Below, piece after piece: positions 17,905-26,500 of a stretch of 64,000 nucleotides of DNA. The position numbers and the translations under genes are program-made. Origin of the DNA: CAVQFO01 sp963711725 (GTDB lineage Bacteria; Pseudomonadota; Gammaproteobacteria; Nitrococcales; Aquisalimonadaceae); contig CAVQFO010000023.1 in assembly GCA_963711725.1 (NCBI GenBank), positions 62,001 through 126,000 of the forward strand. The letters run 5' to 3'. The notes beneath the pieces are model-generated. The model did not search any database, had not been told where the DNA came from, and saw nothing but the letters and a program-made list of their open reading frames with translations. The first letter of the stretch is position 1; every line of letters begins with the position of its first letter.

Positions 17905-17940
17905 TGCATTGCACCAATTCGTTTGCTATTGTGCAATGCA
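17905..17940 (+). promoter_or_regulatory. Paired TGCAWTGCA operator before phasin 2
   Basis: TGCATTGCA (17905-17913) and TGCAATGCA (17932-17940) are centred 27 bases apart within a longer inverted repeat (TTGTTGCATTGCAC... and ...GTGCAATGCAACAA). The pair lies 60-96 bases before phasin 2. A dimer pair bound about 2.5 helical turns apart is suggested. PhaR is the obvious candidate but no phaR gene is in this window. Confidence 0.6.
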
Positions 17941-18000
17941 ACAAGAGGCAAGAAGCATTCTTGTACCGACTTGATACCTGAAACTTCGGAGGAACCCGAA

Positions 18001-18375
18001 ATGAACGACAAGATCCTGAAGAGCTGGAGCGAGCAGATTGAGAAGCTGGGCGCCGGTTTTGGTCCGGCCCGCGAAGCGGCCAAGCTGGGTGTTGATCACC
18101 TGGAGAAGCTGGTTGCTCTGCAACTGGATGCCGCTCAGTCCTATGCCGAGCTGGCCGTTACCGAAGCCCGCTCCGCGCTGGAAGTCAACGACACCGAATC
18201 CCTGCAGGCCTACCTCAAGCGCCAGCAGGAGCTGGGCAACACCATCGGCGCCCGCGTCAAGGGCGACGCCGAGAAGGTGGTCACCCTGAACAAGGCGTTC
18301 GCTGACAAGATCCAGAAGATCACCCAGCAGAACGTCGCGGCTGCTACGCCGAAGGCTGCCAAGGCCGCCAAGTAA
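18001..18375 (+). CDS. Phasin family protein (paralogue 2)
   Basis: A 124-residue paralogue of the phasin at 14417, sharing LGVDHLEKLVALQLDAAQ, the QAYLKRQQ segment and RVKGDAEKV, and ending in an Ala/Lys-rich tail (TPKAAKAAK). It is expected to bind the surface of polyhydroxyalkanoate granules. A GGAGG site lies seven to eight bases before the ATG. The paired operator upstream and terminator downstream make it a self-contained unit. The two phasin genes flank recQ and two gene relics, consistent with duplication followed by insertion or rearrangement. Confidence 0.92.
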   Translation: MNDKILKSWSEQIEKLGAGFGPAREAAKLGVDHLEKLVALQLDAAQSYAELAVTEARSALEVNDTESLQAYLKRQQELGNTIGARVKGDAEKVVTLNKAFADKIQKITQQNVAAATPKAAKAAK

Positions 18376-18400
18376 GCAACGGCTCCGCGCCGTACCGGAA

Positions 18401-18427
18401 CCGCCGGCACCCGCCGGCGGTTTTTTT
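18401..18427 (+). terminator. Strong rho-independent terminator after phasin 2
   Basis: CCGCCGGC-ACCC-GCCGGCGG followed by seven T. Perfect 8-bp stem and four-base loop, 25 bases after the phasin 2 stop. Confidence 0.92.
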
Positions 18428-18489
18428 GTTTGCGGCAAGGGCTGTCTTGCCCGAAACTCCCGGTTCCGACCGCAGTCCGACTCACCACC

Positions 18490-18933
18490 ATGAAGATTTG
18501 GATCGACGCAGACGCCAGCCCGAACCCCGTCAAGGAAATCGTGTTCCGGGCCGCCACCCGTCGCAAGATCCAGACCGTGCTGGTGGCCAACCAGGCGGTG
18601 CGAGTACCGCGCTCGCCGTTCATAAAGGCGATACAGGTCAGCGGCGGATTCGACGAAGCCGACAATTACATCGTGGCCAACGCCGCCGCCGGCGACATCG
18701 CCGTCACCGCCGATATCCCCCTGGCGTCCGAGCTGATCGAGAAAGACGTCCGCGTGCTGACACCCCGAGGCGTGGCCCAGACTGCGGAGAACATCCGGGA
18801 AAAGCTGGTCATGCGCGACTTCATGGAAGAGATGCGGGGAAGCGGGCTTGCCCGGGGCGGCCCCCGGCCTTATAGCGACAAAGACAAACAGGCCTTCGCC
18901 AACGGCCTGGACCGGCTTCTCGCCCAGCGCTAG
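18490..18933 (+). CDS. yaiI: YaiI/YqxD family protein (DUF188)
   Basis: A 147-residue member of the DUF188 family, which has a PIN-like nuclease fold. It opens with MKIWIDADASPNPVKEIVF, holding the conserved Asp residues. VTADIPLASELI and VLTPRGVAQTAENI follow, and RDFMEEMR leads into the ending PRPYSDKDKQAFANGLDRLL. Family function is not firmly established; a nuclease role is suggested by the acidic residues. It lies directly after the phasin terminator and has no strong ribosome site. Confidence 0.92.
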   Translation: MKIWIDADASPNPVKEIVFRAATRRKIQTVLVANQAVRVPRSPFIKAIQVSGGFDEADNYIVANAAAGDIAVTADIPLASELIEKDVRVLTPRGVAQTAENIREKLVMRDFMEEMRGSGLARGGPRPYSDKDKQAFANGLDRLLAQR

Positions 18934-19018
18934 CAGCCGGTGCCCCGCTAACCGTTGGGGCCTGTCATTTGGTACGCTATGGACCATCGTTCATTGAGCA
19001 AGCAAGGCAGATTTCGAC

Positions 19019-19423
19019 ATGGCTGAAGAGAATCACGAAGCCGAGTTCAACATGGACCCGGCCGCACTGTGCAAGGAAGAGGTCTTCACCGACCGCCGCG
19101 TCGGCACCATCACCCGCATGACGCCGATCACCGGCGACGGCGAGCGCGATGAAAGCCGGCCCGTGGAATACATCGGCCAGACCCAAATCATGACCCGCGC
19201 CGGCGCGCTGCCCATCAGCTTTCAGATCGAAGCGGACACCCTGGGCGAAGCGGCGCAGAAGTTCGGAGAAGGCGCGGAACAGGCCGTGGAAGATACCATG
19301 CGCCGCATTCAGGAAATGCAGCGCGAGGCGGCCACATCCATCGTCACTCCCGAAACTGGCGGCTTCGGCGGCATGGGCGGCGGCGCGCCCGGCGGCCCGG
19401 GCAGCAAGATCCAGTTGCGCTGA
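19019..19423 (+). CDS. Conserved hypothetical cytoplasmic protein
   Basis: A 134-residue soluble protein without signal peptide. The central motif VEYIGQTQIMTRAGALPISFQI and the helix LGEAAQKFGEGAEQAVEDTMRRIQEMQRE resemble a small bacterial family of cytoplasmic proteins of unknown function. The Gly-rich tail (GGFGGMGGGAPGGPG) is low-complexity. No enzyme motif is seen. It shares orientation with the following small membrane protein. Confidence 0.7.
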   Translation: MAEENHEAEFNMDPAALCKEEVFTDRRVGTITRMTPITGDGERDESRPVEYIGQTQIMTRAGALPISFQIEADTLGEAAQKFGEGAEQAVEDTMRRIQEMQREAATSIVTPETGGFGGMGGGAPGGPGSKIQLR

Positions 19424-19433
19424 TAACCCTCAG

Positions 19434-19459
19434 CACGGGTCGGCCCCAGCCGGCCCGTG
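19434..19459 (+). terminator. Hairpin after the 134-residue protein gene
   Basis: CACGGGTCGGC pairs with GCCGGCCCGTG (one U-G pair) around a four-base loop, eight bases after the stop. No T-run follows, so termination may be partial. Confidence 0.4.
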
Positions 19460-19570
19460 TGCCTCCCTCCGCGCATCCGGCCAAAACCGCCGCCCGTCCC
19501 GCCCCGCCTCTGCGCCTCCCCAAGCCCACCTATACTGGGCGAACACACTGCACTCAAAGGACAAGACCCC

Positions 19571-19780
19571 ATGCGTGGATTGATGCTGATCGGCATGCTC
19601 ATCGCCCTGCTCGTGGTCGGCTATCTCCAGGTCAAATCGAGCCACGACGCTCTGGCACCCAGCGGCGACGCTGCCCAGGCGGTTAAGACCCGTCCCGAGG
19701 AAGTTCAGAAAGAAGTCGACGCCGCCATGAAGCAGCACATGGACAAGCTCAAGCAGTACGAGCAGCAGCAGGCGCAATAG
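19571..19780 (+). CDS. Small single-span membrane protein
   Basis: A 69-residue protein with one N-terminal membrane helix (LMLIGMLIALLVVGYLQVK), a short linker and a charged helical tail (RPEEVQKEVDAAMKQHMDKLKQYEQQQAQ) that could form a coiled coil. No family is recognised. The purine-rich AAAGGAC before the ATG is a usable ribosome site. The hydrophobic/charged pattern makes it a credible gene. Confidence 0.6.
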   Translation: MRGLMLIGMLIALLVVGYLQVKSSHDALAPSGDAAQAVKTRPEEVQKEVDAAMKQHMDKLKQYEQQQAQ

Positions 19781-19833
19781 GGAAGCACTTATCGATGCAC
19801 GCGGCCTCGTAACGGGCCCGAGAAACCACCGCG

Positions 19834-19915
19834 GTAGGAGCGGCGATCTTCGCCGCGAATGATTCACCGTAGTCGGTACTCCCGCCCGGTTCGCGGCGAA
19901 GATCGCCGCTCCTAC
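19834..19915. repeat. REP-like inverted pair (BIME-like)
   Basis: Two perfect inverted 26-base arms (19834-19859 and 19890-19915) begin and end GTAGGAGCGGCGA...CGCGAA around a 30-base spacer. Each arm contains its own small palindrome. The motif resembles the GTAGGAGC-type repetitive extragenic palindromes of gammaproteobacteria. A related single copy is at 30807-30832. It lies between convergent genes and could act as a bidirectional terminator. Confidence 0.8.
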
Positions 19916-19930
19916 GGGAAGCTGATGGCT

Positions 19931-20674
19931 CTACCGGCCGTCGATCCAGCCTCCGGTAGCCTGCACCGGGCCGATCCGGCCGCCTTCCGAGACCCACACC
20001 GCCACCGCGTACCGAGGCGCGACCGTGCCGCCCGAGCCCAGCCGCAACGCTCCCGTATAGACGCCGTCGGCATTCGGCGTGGCGCCCGACTCCCGGTAGT
20101 CCAACACCACGAAGTCGTGCCGCAGCGTGCGGCCGCTGTTCTCGCCGGCCCGGACATCGGTTACCAGACCGAACCCGAGCAACGCGGCGTGGATCTGAAC
20201 CCCGCCGCGAGCAACCGCCGCCGGCTCAAACCGCACGCTCAGCGTTTCGTCCTCATAGGAGGCACGCAGCCTCCCGCCCGCCAAGCGATGGTCTGCAGCA
20301 ACCGCCTCCACCGCGCGGCCACGCCACTCGTGTCCGTTGACGACGAAGCCGGGCGTATACATCACACCGCTGCCCCACTGCTCGGCGTAGGCCCGCTGCC
20401 GCCGGGCGAATCGCGGATCGTCGAAGCGGTCCTTCCAGCCCATCTTGTCCCAGTAGTCCACATGGAAGGCCACCGGCACCCAGCGGGTCCAGAGCTCGGT
20501 GTCCGTTCGCAGGGAAGACAACCAATGCTCCGCGGGCGGGCAGCTGCTGCAACCTTCGGACGTGTAAAGTTCGATCAGTGCCTTGCCGGGCCCCGACGCG
20601 GATAGAACGATCGGTGCGGCACCGACGACCCCGGAAACAAGGAAAACCAGAAAGAGCACGGTTAGCGAGCGCAC
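19931..20674 (-). CDS. DUF1223 secreted thioredoxin-fold protein
   Basis: A 247-residue exported protein. Signal peptide at residues 1-19 (LTVLFLVFLVSGVVGA). The thioredoxin-like domain opens with LIELYTSEGCSSCPPAEHWL (Cys42, Cys45) and continues with VPVAFHVDYWDKMGWKDRF, RRQRAYAEQWG and MYTPGFVVNGHEWRG, all DUF1223 hallmarks. The CxxC suggests a redox role in the periplasm, but none is proven for the family. Confidence 0.9.
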   Translation of the reverse strand: MRSLTVLFLVFLVSGVVGAAPIVLSASGPGKALIELYTSEGCSSCPPAEHWLSSLRTDTELWTRWVPVAFHVDYWDKMGWKDRFDDPRFARRQRAYAEQWGSGVMYTPGFVVNGHEWRGRAVEAVAADHRLAGGRLRASYEDETLSVRFEPAAVARGGVQIHAALLGFGLVTDVRAGENSGRTLRHDFVVLDYRESGATPNADGVYTGALRLGSGGTVAPRYAVAVWVSEGGRIGPVQATGGWIDGR

Positions 20675-20824
20675 GGAACACCTCGAGCAACAAACCCGTC
20701 ACTCAACCCTAGGCTCCGCCGGTTGACGCTTCCATACGGGCCATTACGTACACCGGGCGCGAGGCATCGAGTTCCAAGCGAGCGATCCGAACGGCAAGGC
20801 TTGGGTGAATCCGGGAGGCGCTTC

Positions 20825-21583
20825 CTAGACACCCTCGTTCGTGATGTGCAGCAAACGGCCGCAATGCTTGCAGTGCACGGCGTCCGGATCATGGCGATTG
20901 AGGCCGCAGTCCGGGCATTCGTAGCGGACCTTGTTCGGCCGGAATATGGTCTGGATCAGTCGCAAAAACAGGGATACCCCCACGATCATGATCAACACCG
21001 CCAACACACGACCGGCCGAGCCAGTCAAAGTGATGTCGCCGAAGCCGGTAGTCGTCAGCGTCGTGACGGTGAAATAGAGGGCGTCCACATAATCCGTGAT
21101 CGCAGGGTTGGTGTGAACCTGCAGGACATAGACCACGGCGGAAATCACGAACACGAAGACGATCAGGTTCAGACCGCTGAAGATTACATCCTCGTGCTGG
21201 GCGAAGAACTTCGATGAGGAGCGCAATTCGCGGAGCACCTGATATGAGCGCAGTAGCCGAAGCGTTCGCAAAACTCTGAGAAAACCCAGGTTTTCCGTGA
21301 ACGCGGGCGCGAACAGCGAAAGAACGACGGCTAGGTCCACCAGGGCCAGGGGGCGCAGCAGATGACCCACCCGGTCGGCGGCCAGCCACCACCGTGCGCC
21401 ATAATCCGCGAGCAGCAGGGCTCCCAGAGTGTAGTCCGTCAGAACGATCCAGCGTGCGTGGGGAAGAAACGTGGTTACGACAAAAAAACAGACAACCACG
21501 ACATCAAGGACGAGCAGCAACCACCGCAAGCCACGGGCGCGCGGCGTGTCACCCTTGTACAGGGCCAGTAATGCTGATCTCAT
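20825..21583 (-). CDS. Voltage-gated-like potassium channel with C-terminal zinc ribbon
   Basis: A 252-residue six-helix channel subunit. An S1-S4 region ends in an Arg-spaced S4 (FLRVLRTLRLLRSYQVLREL). Then come S5, the pore helix with selectivity filter TTLTTTGFGDIT, and S6. GFGD in place of GYGD is still potassium-type. After S6 the usual RCK or cyclic-nucleotide domain is absent; a Cys4 zinc ribbon (CPDCGLN...CKHCGR) ends the protein. The ribbon could respond to metal or redox state; that is speculation. Start ATG at 21583 has GGGAG upstream; a TTG at 21616 would add 11 residues. Confidence 0.88.
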   Translation of the reverse strand: MRSALLALYKGDTPRARGLRWLLLVLDVVVVCFFVVTTFLPHARWIVLTDYTLGALLLADYGARWWLAADRVGHLLRPLALVDLAVVLSLFAPAFTENLGFLRVLRTLRLLRSYQVLRELRSSSKFFAQHEDVIFSGLNLIVFVFVISAVVYVLQVHTNPAITDYVDALYFTVTTLTTTGFGDITLTGSAGRVLAVLIMIVGVSLFLRLIQTIFRPNKVRYECPDCGLNRHDPDAVHCKHCGRLLHITNEGV

Positions 21584-21660
21584 CCACAGACTCCCGCCGA
21601 AACCAAGGAGTCTCAATCATAGCGGCACAGCAGCCCCCGAATCGACGACTCCGGGGCTAT

Positions 21661-21963
21661 TCAGGCGCGCGCTGCTTCGCGCGTTTCCGGTTCATTCGAG
21701 GAATATTTGCGCATCAAATAGGCCGTGCAGACAACCCGCAGCATGGACGCGAAGTTCCCCACTTCACCCCGTAGCTCGATCACTTCATCGTGAAGCGTGC
21801 TGAGAAACCGAGGCGTACTCAGGCGCTGTTCCGCTGCCATCTCGTCGAGGATGTCCCAGAAACGCTGCTCTAGGCGAAGGCTGGTGACGTAGCCGTGCAG
21901 GCGTACCGAGCGGGTATGGTATTCGTACAAAGCCGGATCGGTGCTGGCATAGATGTAGCACAT
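21661..21963 (-). CDS. Ribbon-helix-helix domain protein
   Basis: A 100-residue protein of the RHH_4 type. A beta-strand/helix segment, RSVRLHGYVTSLRLEQRFWD, is followed by ILDEMAAEQRLSTPRFLSTL and a second helical region containing VVCTAYLMRKY. Such proteins bind DNA as dimers or act as small accessory proteins. No target site could be identified nearby. Confidence 0.75.
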   Translation of the reverse strand: MCYIYASTDPALYEYHTRSVRLHGYVTSLRLEQRFWDILDEMAAEQRLSTPRFLSTLHDEVIELRGEVGNFASMLRVVCTAYLMRKYSSNEPETREAARA

Positions 21964-22033
21964 CTTTCCGCCTACCCCAGTGGCGATTGTGAGAAGGCCC
22001 GAGTCCTGGCCCGGGCCTTCCCAGTATAGGCGG

Positions 22034-22660
22034 TTACCGCGCGGCCGCCGCCTTGCGGGGCCCGGCGATCTGGATATCGCCGTGCTCGATATGGGTCCCC
22101 AGGACTTTCAGGAACTGGCCAACCCAGGCCGGATGCGCCGGCCAGGCGGGTGCAGTGACGAATTGCCCGTCCGTTACCGCTTGATCCACGGGTATATCGG
22201 CGTACGTGGCACCCGCCAGCTCCACCTCCGGGCCGCAGGCGGGATAAGCGGAGATGTTCCTGCCTTCGATAACCTTGGCCGCGGCCAGGATCTGGGCACC
22301 GTGGCAAATGGACGCAATTGGCTTGCCGGCCTTGTGGAATGACTGGACCAGTTTGATGAGGTCCTTGTTCAGGCGCAGATACTCCGGCGCCCGCCCGCCG
22401 GCAATCATCAAGGCGTCATAGTCGCCTTCCTTCGCATCGTTGAAGGTGGCGTTCAAGGCGAAGTTGTGCCCCGGCTTCTCGGTGTAGGTCTGGTCGCCCT
22501 CAAAATCGTGGATGGCGGTCTTGATGGCATCACCCGCCTTCTTGTCAGGACAGACGGCGTGCACCGTATGGCCCACGGCGGTCAACGCCTGAAACGGCAC
22601 CATGACCTCGTAGTCTTCGCCGAAATCGCCGACCAGCATCAAAATCTTCTTGGCGCTCAT
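22034..22660 (-). CDS. DJ-1/PfpI family protein
   Basis: A 208-residue class I glutamine-amidotransferase-like protein of the DJ-1/PfpI superfamily (glyoxalase III, deglycase or protease in different branches). The nucleophile elbow ASICHGAQ places Cys119 next to His120, and Glu15 of GDFGEDYE is the conserved partner. YDALMIAGGRAPEYLRLN is the oligomer segment. The start at MSAKKILML follows GGAGGG; the longer frame upstream is not conserved. The final 20 residues (HGDIQIAGPRKAAAAR) are a basic tail. Confidence 0.9.
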   Translation of the reverse strand: MSAKKILMLVGDFGEDYEVMVPFQALTAVGHTVHAVCPDKKAGDAIKTAIHDFEGDQTYTEKPGHNFALNATFNDAKEGDYDALMIAGGRAPEYLRLNKDLIKLVQSFHKAGKPIASICHGAQILAAAKVIEGRNISAYPACGPEVELAGATYADIPVDQAVTDGQFVTAPAWPAHPAWVGQFLKVLGTHIEHGDIQIAGPRKAAAAR

Positions 22661-22804
22661 TGAGTCCCTCCTCCAGGCATTCGCCATAGCAATTTGGGTT
22701 GACGAAGCAGGCCCGCGCACACCGGCGAACCATCTTCTCCCGAACACCGAACGTACCGCCATCGACCGAGGCGATGGTGTTAGCTCACTACTACATCCAC
22801 GCCT

Positions 22805-23293
22805 TCACCACCGGGACGTGCCGGGCCCACCCTTGAAGGGCCCGATCAGATCCGAAGTAATCCAACCTCCGTAGAAATCGCCAGGCTGGGCAAGCGCTCG
22901 TTCGCCGTCCACCAAACACACATCGACGCGGCTGGGATAGAAGGCGAAACAGCCGCGGATCGAGGCATAGGGAGGATACGGAAGGGGATACGACCATGCC
23001 GCGTTCGTGCTCACCCGATCACCGACGCGGATTGTCCAGTAGGATGCCGTGCCCTTGAATTCGCAGACGGAGCGGACCTCCGTTGGCGTGAGATAATCGC
23101 GGCGAACGTCTGCCGCGGGTATATACCAGGCGGGGGGATGGCTGGTTTCCAGCACACGAACCGCGCGCCGGGAATCAGCGATGATCACGCCCGCGAACGC
23201 CACGATCACGTGTCGAATGGACGGTTCCAACCTCGGCGGCCGCGGATATTCCCAGACCGACTCCTTCCCCTGAATGCGAGTTTTCAGTTGCAT
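22805..23293 (-). CDS. DUF427 domain protein
   Basis: A 162-residue protein with the single-domain DUF427 beta-fold. Landmarks are HVIVAFAGVIIADSRRAVRVLE, HPPAWYIPAADVRR, CEFKGTASYWTI and AWSYPLPYPPYASIRGCFAFYP. Function of the family is unknown. An AGGAGG site lies five to six bases before the ATG at 23293; earlier in-frame codons lack conservation. Confidence 0.88.
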   Translation of the reverse strand: MQLKTRIQGKESVWEYPRPPRLEPSIRHVIVAFAGVIIADSRRAVRVLETSHPPAWYIPAADVRRDYLTPTEVRSVCEFKGTASYWTIRVGDRVSTNAAWSYPLPYPPYASIRGCFAFYPSRVDVCLVDGERALAQPGDFYGGWITSDLIGPFKGGPGTSRW

Positions 23294-23562
23294 CGCGACC
23301 TCCTGCTTGTCGCCGCTGCGAAGGTCCGAGGCTGTCTTCCCTGACACCCCGACAGGAATTAAATCGAGACACTCCACAATGAAAACAAGCCCTGCTCCGC
23401 AGCCCGGAGGCCACGAACATTGATGCCCATGTGACCCCCGCCACCGCGGCCCGCCACATTTCGTCACAGTCTGGCCCCGGAAACGTCAGAACCGCCGGGT
23501 AGTCTCCTTCCCATAGCGAACCCTCTTCCGGGCACAAGAAAAAACAAGCAAGGAGGCCAGTG

Positions 23563-26500
23563 ATGGTCCATCGTCGCCGCACTCGCGCAGTGATCATCCT
23601 TTGGCTCCTGGCCGCGGTCACCGGCCTGGCCGGCTGCGACCAGTCGCCGGAACACCACACAGCAAAAGAGGCAAAGACCCCGCCCCCGGCCACCTCCAAG
23701 GCGCCGCCCAATGTCCCGTTCGAGGTATTGGAGGTGGGTGAGCGCAGCTTCGAAAACGCCTCCGCGCTGGCCGTGCTGTTCTCGCACCCCATGGACTCGG
23801 GGAAACGCTACGATGAATTCCTGCACGTGCGCGACAAGGACGGCCCGATCAAGGGCGCCTGGGTGCTGGCGGACAACCAGCGGGTGCTGTATTTCCCGCA
23901 CATCAAGCCACAAACCCGCTACACCGTGACCGTGGATGCCGGCCTGATCGCACCGGACGGCGCGCGCCTGGGCAGCTCCAGCACCAAGACGCTGACCACA
24001 CGCAAGATCACCCCGGTGGTGTCTTTCCTCAGCCAGGGCCTGCTGCTGCCCAAAGACCTCAGTGACGGCCTGCCGGTGGTCACGGTCAACGTCCCCGAAG
24101 TGGACATGGAATTCTTCCGCCTCAAACCCGAGGCCGTTCATCAGTTCAGCCGCCGCCTCAGCGGCACCGGCAACGCCAACTACTACGAACTCAGCCGACT
24201 GAACCGAGTCGCCGACTTGGTGTATTCCGGCCGTTTCGAGCTGAACCCACCGGCGAACACCCGCGCCGTCACCCACATTCCCGTGCGCAACATCGACGCG
24301 CTGAAGGCGCCCGGCATGTATTTCGCGGTCATGCGCCGCCCTGGCGAATACGACTATCGCTACAACACGGCCTATTTCTTCGTCAGCGACATCGGCGTGC
24401 AGGCGCGGCTTTACAAGGACAGCGCCGTGATCCTCACCGCTTCGCTGAAGACCGGCAAACCCCTGCCGGACGTACACATCAGCATCCAGGACAAGCACGG
24501 CCGGGAAGTGCTCAGCGGCCGCACCGACGACCATGGCGAGCTGCGGCTGGATCAGCGGCTGCAGGGCCGTTCCCTGCTGGTGGCGGAGCGCGAAAAGGAT
24601 GTCTCCTTCGTGCCGCTCACCGGCCCGGCGCTGGATCTCTCCGCCTTCAAGCTGGGCGATCGTCCCTATCAGGAGCGGGAAGTGTTCGCCTATAGCCCGC
24701 GGGACATCTACCGCTCCGGCGAGACCGTCACCGTCTCCGCCCTGCTGCGCGACCACGACGGCAAAACGGTGCCGGCCACGCCGCTGCAAGCCCGGCTGAT
24801 CCGCCCGGATCACCGCGAGGCCCGCCGCTTCGTCTGGCAACCGGAAGCCCTCAAAGGCGTCGACTACTACCAGACCCAGCTCCACCTGGCGGACGACGCG
24901 CCCACCGGCCCGTGGCAACTGGAAATCCGCACCGATCCCGGCTAGCCAAACCCCCGATCAGGTCTTCCAGTTCCAGGTGGAGGATTTCGTGCCCGAGCGC
25001 ATGAAGCTCGCCCTGACCGCCCCCAAGCAGCCGCTGCACCCCCGCGATCCCTTCGCCGTCGATGTCCAGGGCGACTACCTCTACGGGGCCCCCGCCGCCG
25101 GCAACCGGCTGGAGGCTACGCTCACCGTGCGCAGCGCCGGCGAGCTGCTGAAGGACACCCGCCCGGACTTCGTCTTCGGCGACACGGTCTCGGGCGCCTA
25201 CGCCAACACCATCCACCTGGACCCGGTGACGCTGGACGACAAAGGCCACACCCAGGTCTCCGTCCCCTCCCAATGGGGCAGCCTCAACAAACCGCTGCAA
25301 CTGCTCTACACCGCCAGCCTGTTCGAATCCGGCGGCCGCCCGGTCACCCGCTCCGTCAGCCGCCAGGTCTGGCCCGCCGACGCCCTGGTGGGCCTGCGCC
25401 CGCTCACCGGAAGCAACAAGTATTTCGACCCGGGCCCGGTGCATTTCGAAGTCATCAAAGCCCGCCCGGACGGCAGCCTGGTCGCCGCGAAGGGCCTGCA
25501 GGCCAAGTTGATCCGCGAAGACCGCGACTACTACTGGGAATACTCCGAGCAACAGGGCTGGCACTACGCCTACAGCGCGAGCAACTATCCGCTCTCCGAG
25601 CAGAACCTGGACATCAAGGCCGGCAAACCCGCCGACCTGACGTTCGCGCTGGACTACGGCTATTACCTGCTGGAAGTGTTGGACCCGGCCACCGGCCTGA
25701 CCACCCGCACTGAATTCCGCGTAGGCTGGTGGTCCTGGCAGCAGGGCAGCGGCACCACCCGCCCCGATCAGGTCACCCTGCGGCTGGACAAGGCCGCCTA
25801 CGATCCCGGCGACACCGCCAAGCTCACGGTGGTCCCGCCCCACGACGGCCAGGCCGTGGTGATGGTGGAAGGCGGCGGTCTGCTGTGGTCCAAGCATGTG
25901 GCGGTCAAGGCCAAGGGCACCACGGTGGAGATCCCCGTCGCTCCCAACTGGAACCGGCACGATCTCTATATCAGCGCCGTGGTCTTCCGCCCGGGTAACG
26001 CCAAAGACAAGATCACGCCCAACCGCGCCGTGGGCCTGCTGCCGCTGAAGCTCAATCGCGAGCCCCGGCGCTTATCCGTGAAGCTCAGCGCACCGGAAGT
26101 CACCGAACCGCTCAAGCCCGCCAACGTGGACCTCACCGTCACCGGCGCGGCCCAAGGCCCGGTCTATGTCACCCTGGCGGCAGTGGACGTGGGCATCCTC
26201 AGCCTCACGGATTTCCAGACACCCGATCCCTTCGAAGGCTTCTTCGGCCAGCGCCGCTACGGCGTGGACGCCTACGACCTCTACAGCAAGGTCATCGAAC
26301 TGGCCGACGGCCCCAAGGCCAAGATCCGCTTCGGCGGCGATGCGGACGTAGCCAACGCCGGCCAGCGCGCCAAGAGCCGGCTGGAATTCGTCACCTTGTT
26401 CTCCGGCGCCGTGCAGGTGGATGCCAACGGCCACGCCCGCATCCCCTTCGACATGCCGGACTTCAACGGCAAGGTCCGCCTCATGGCCGTGGCCTTCAGC

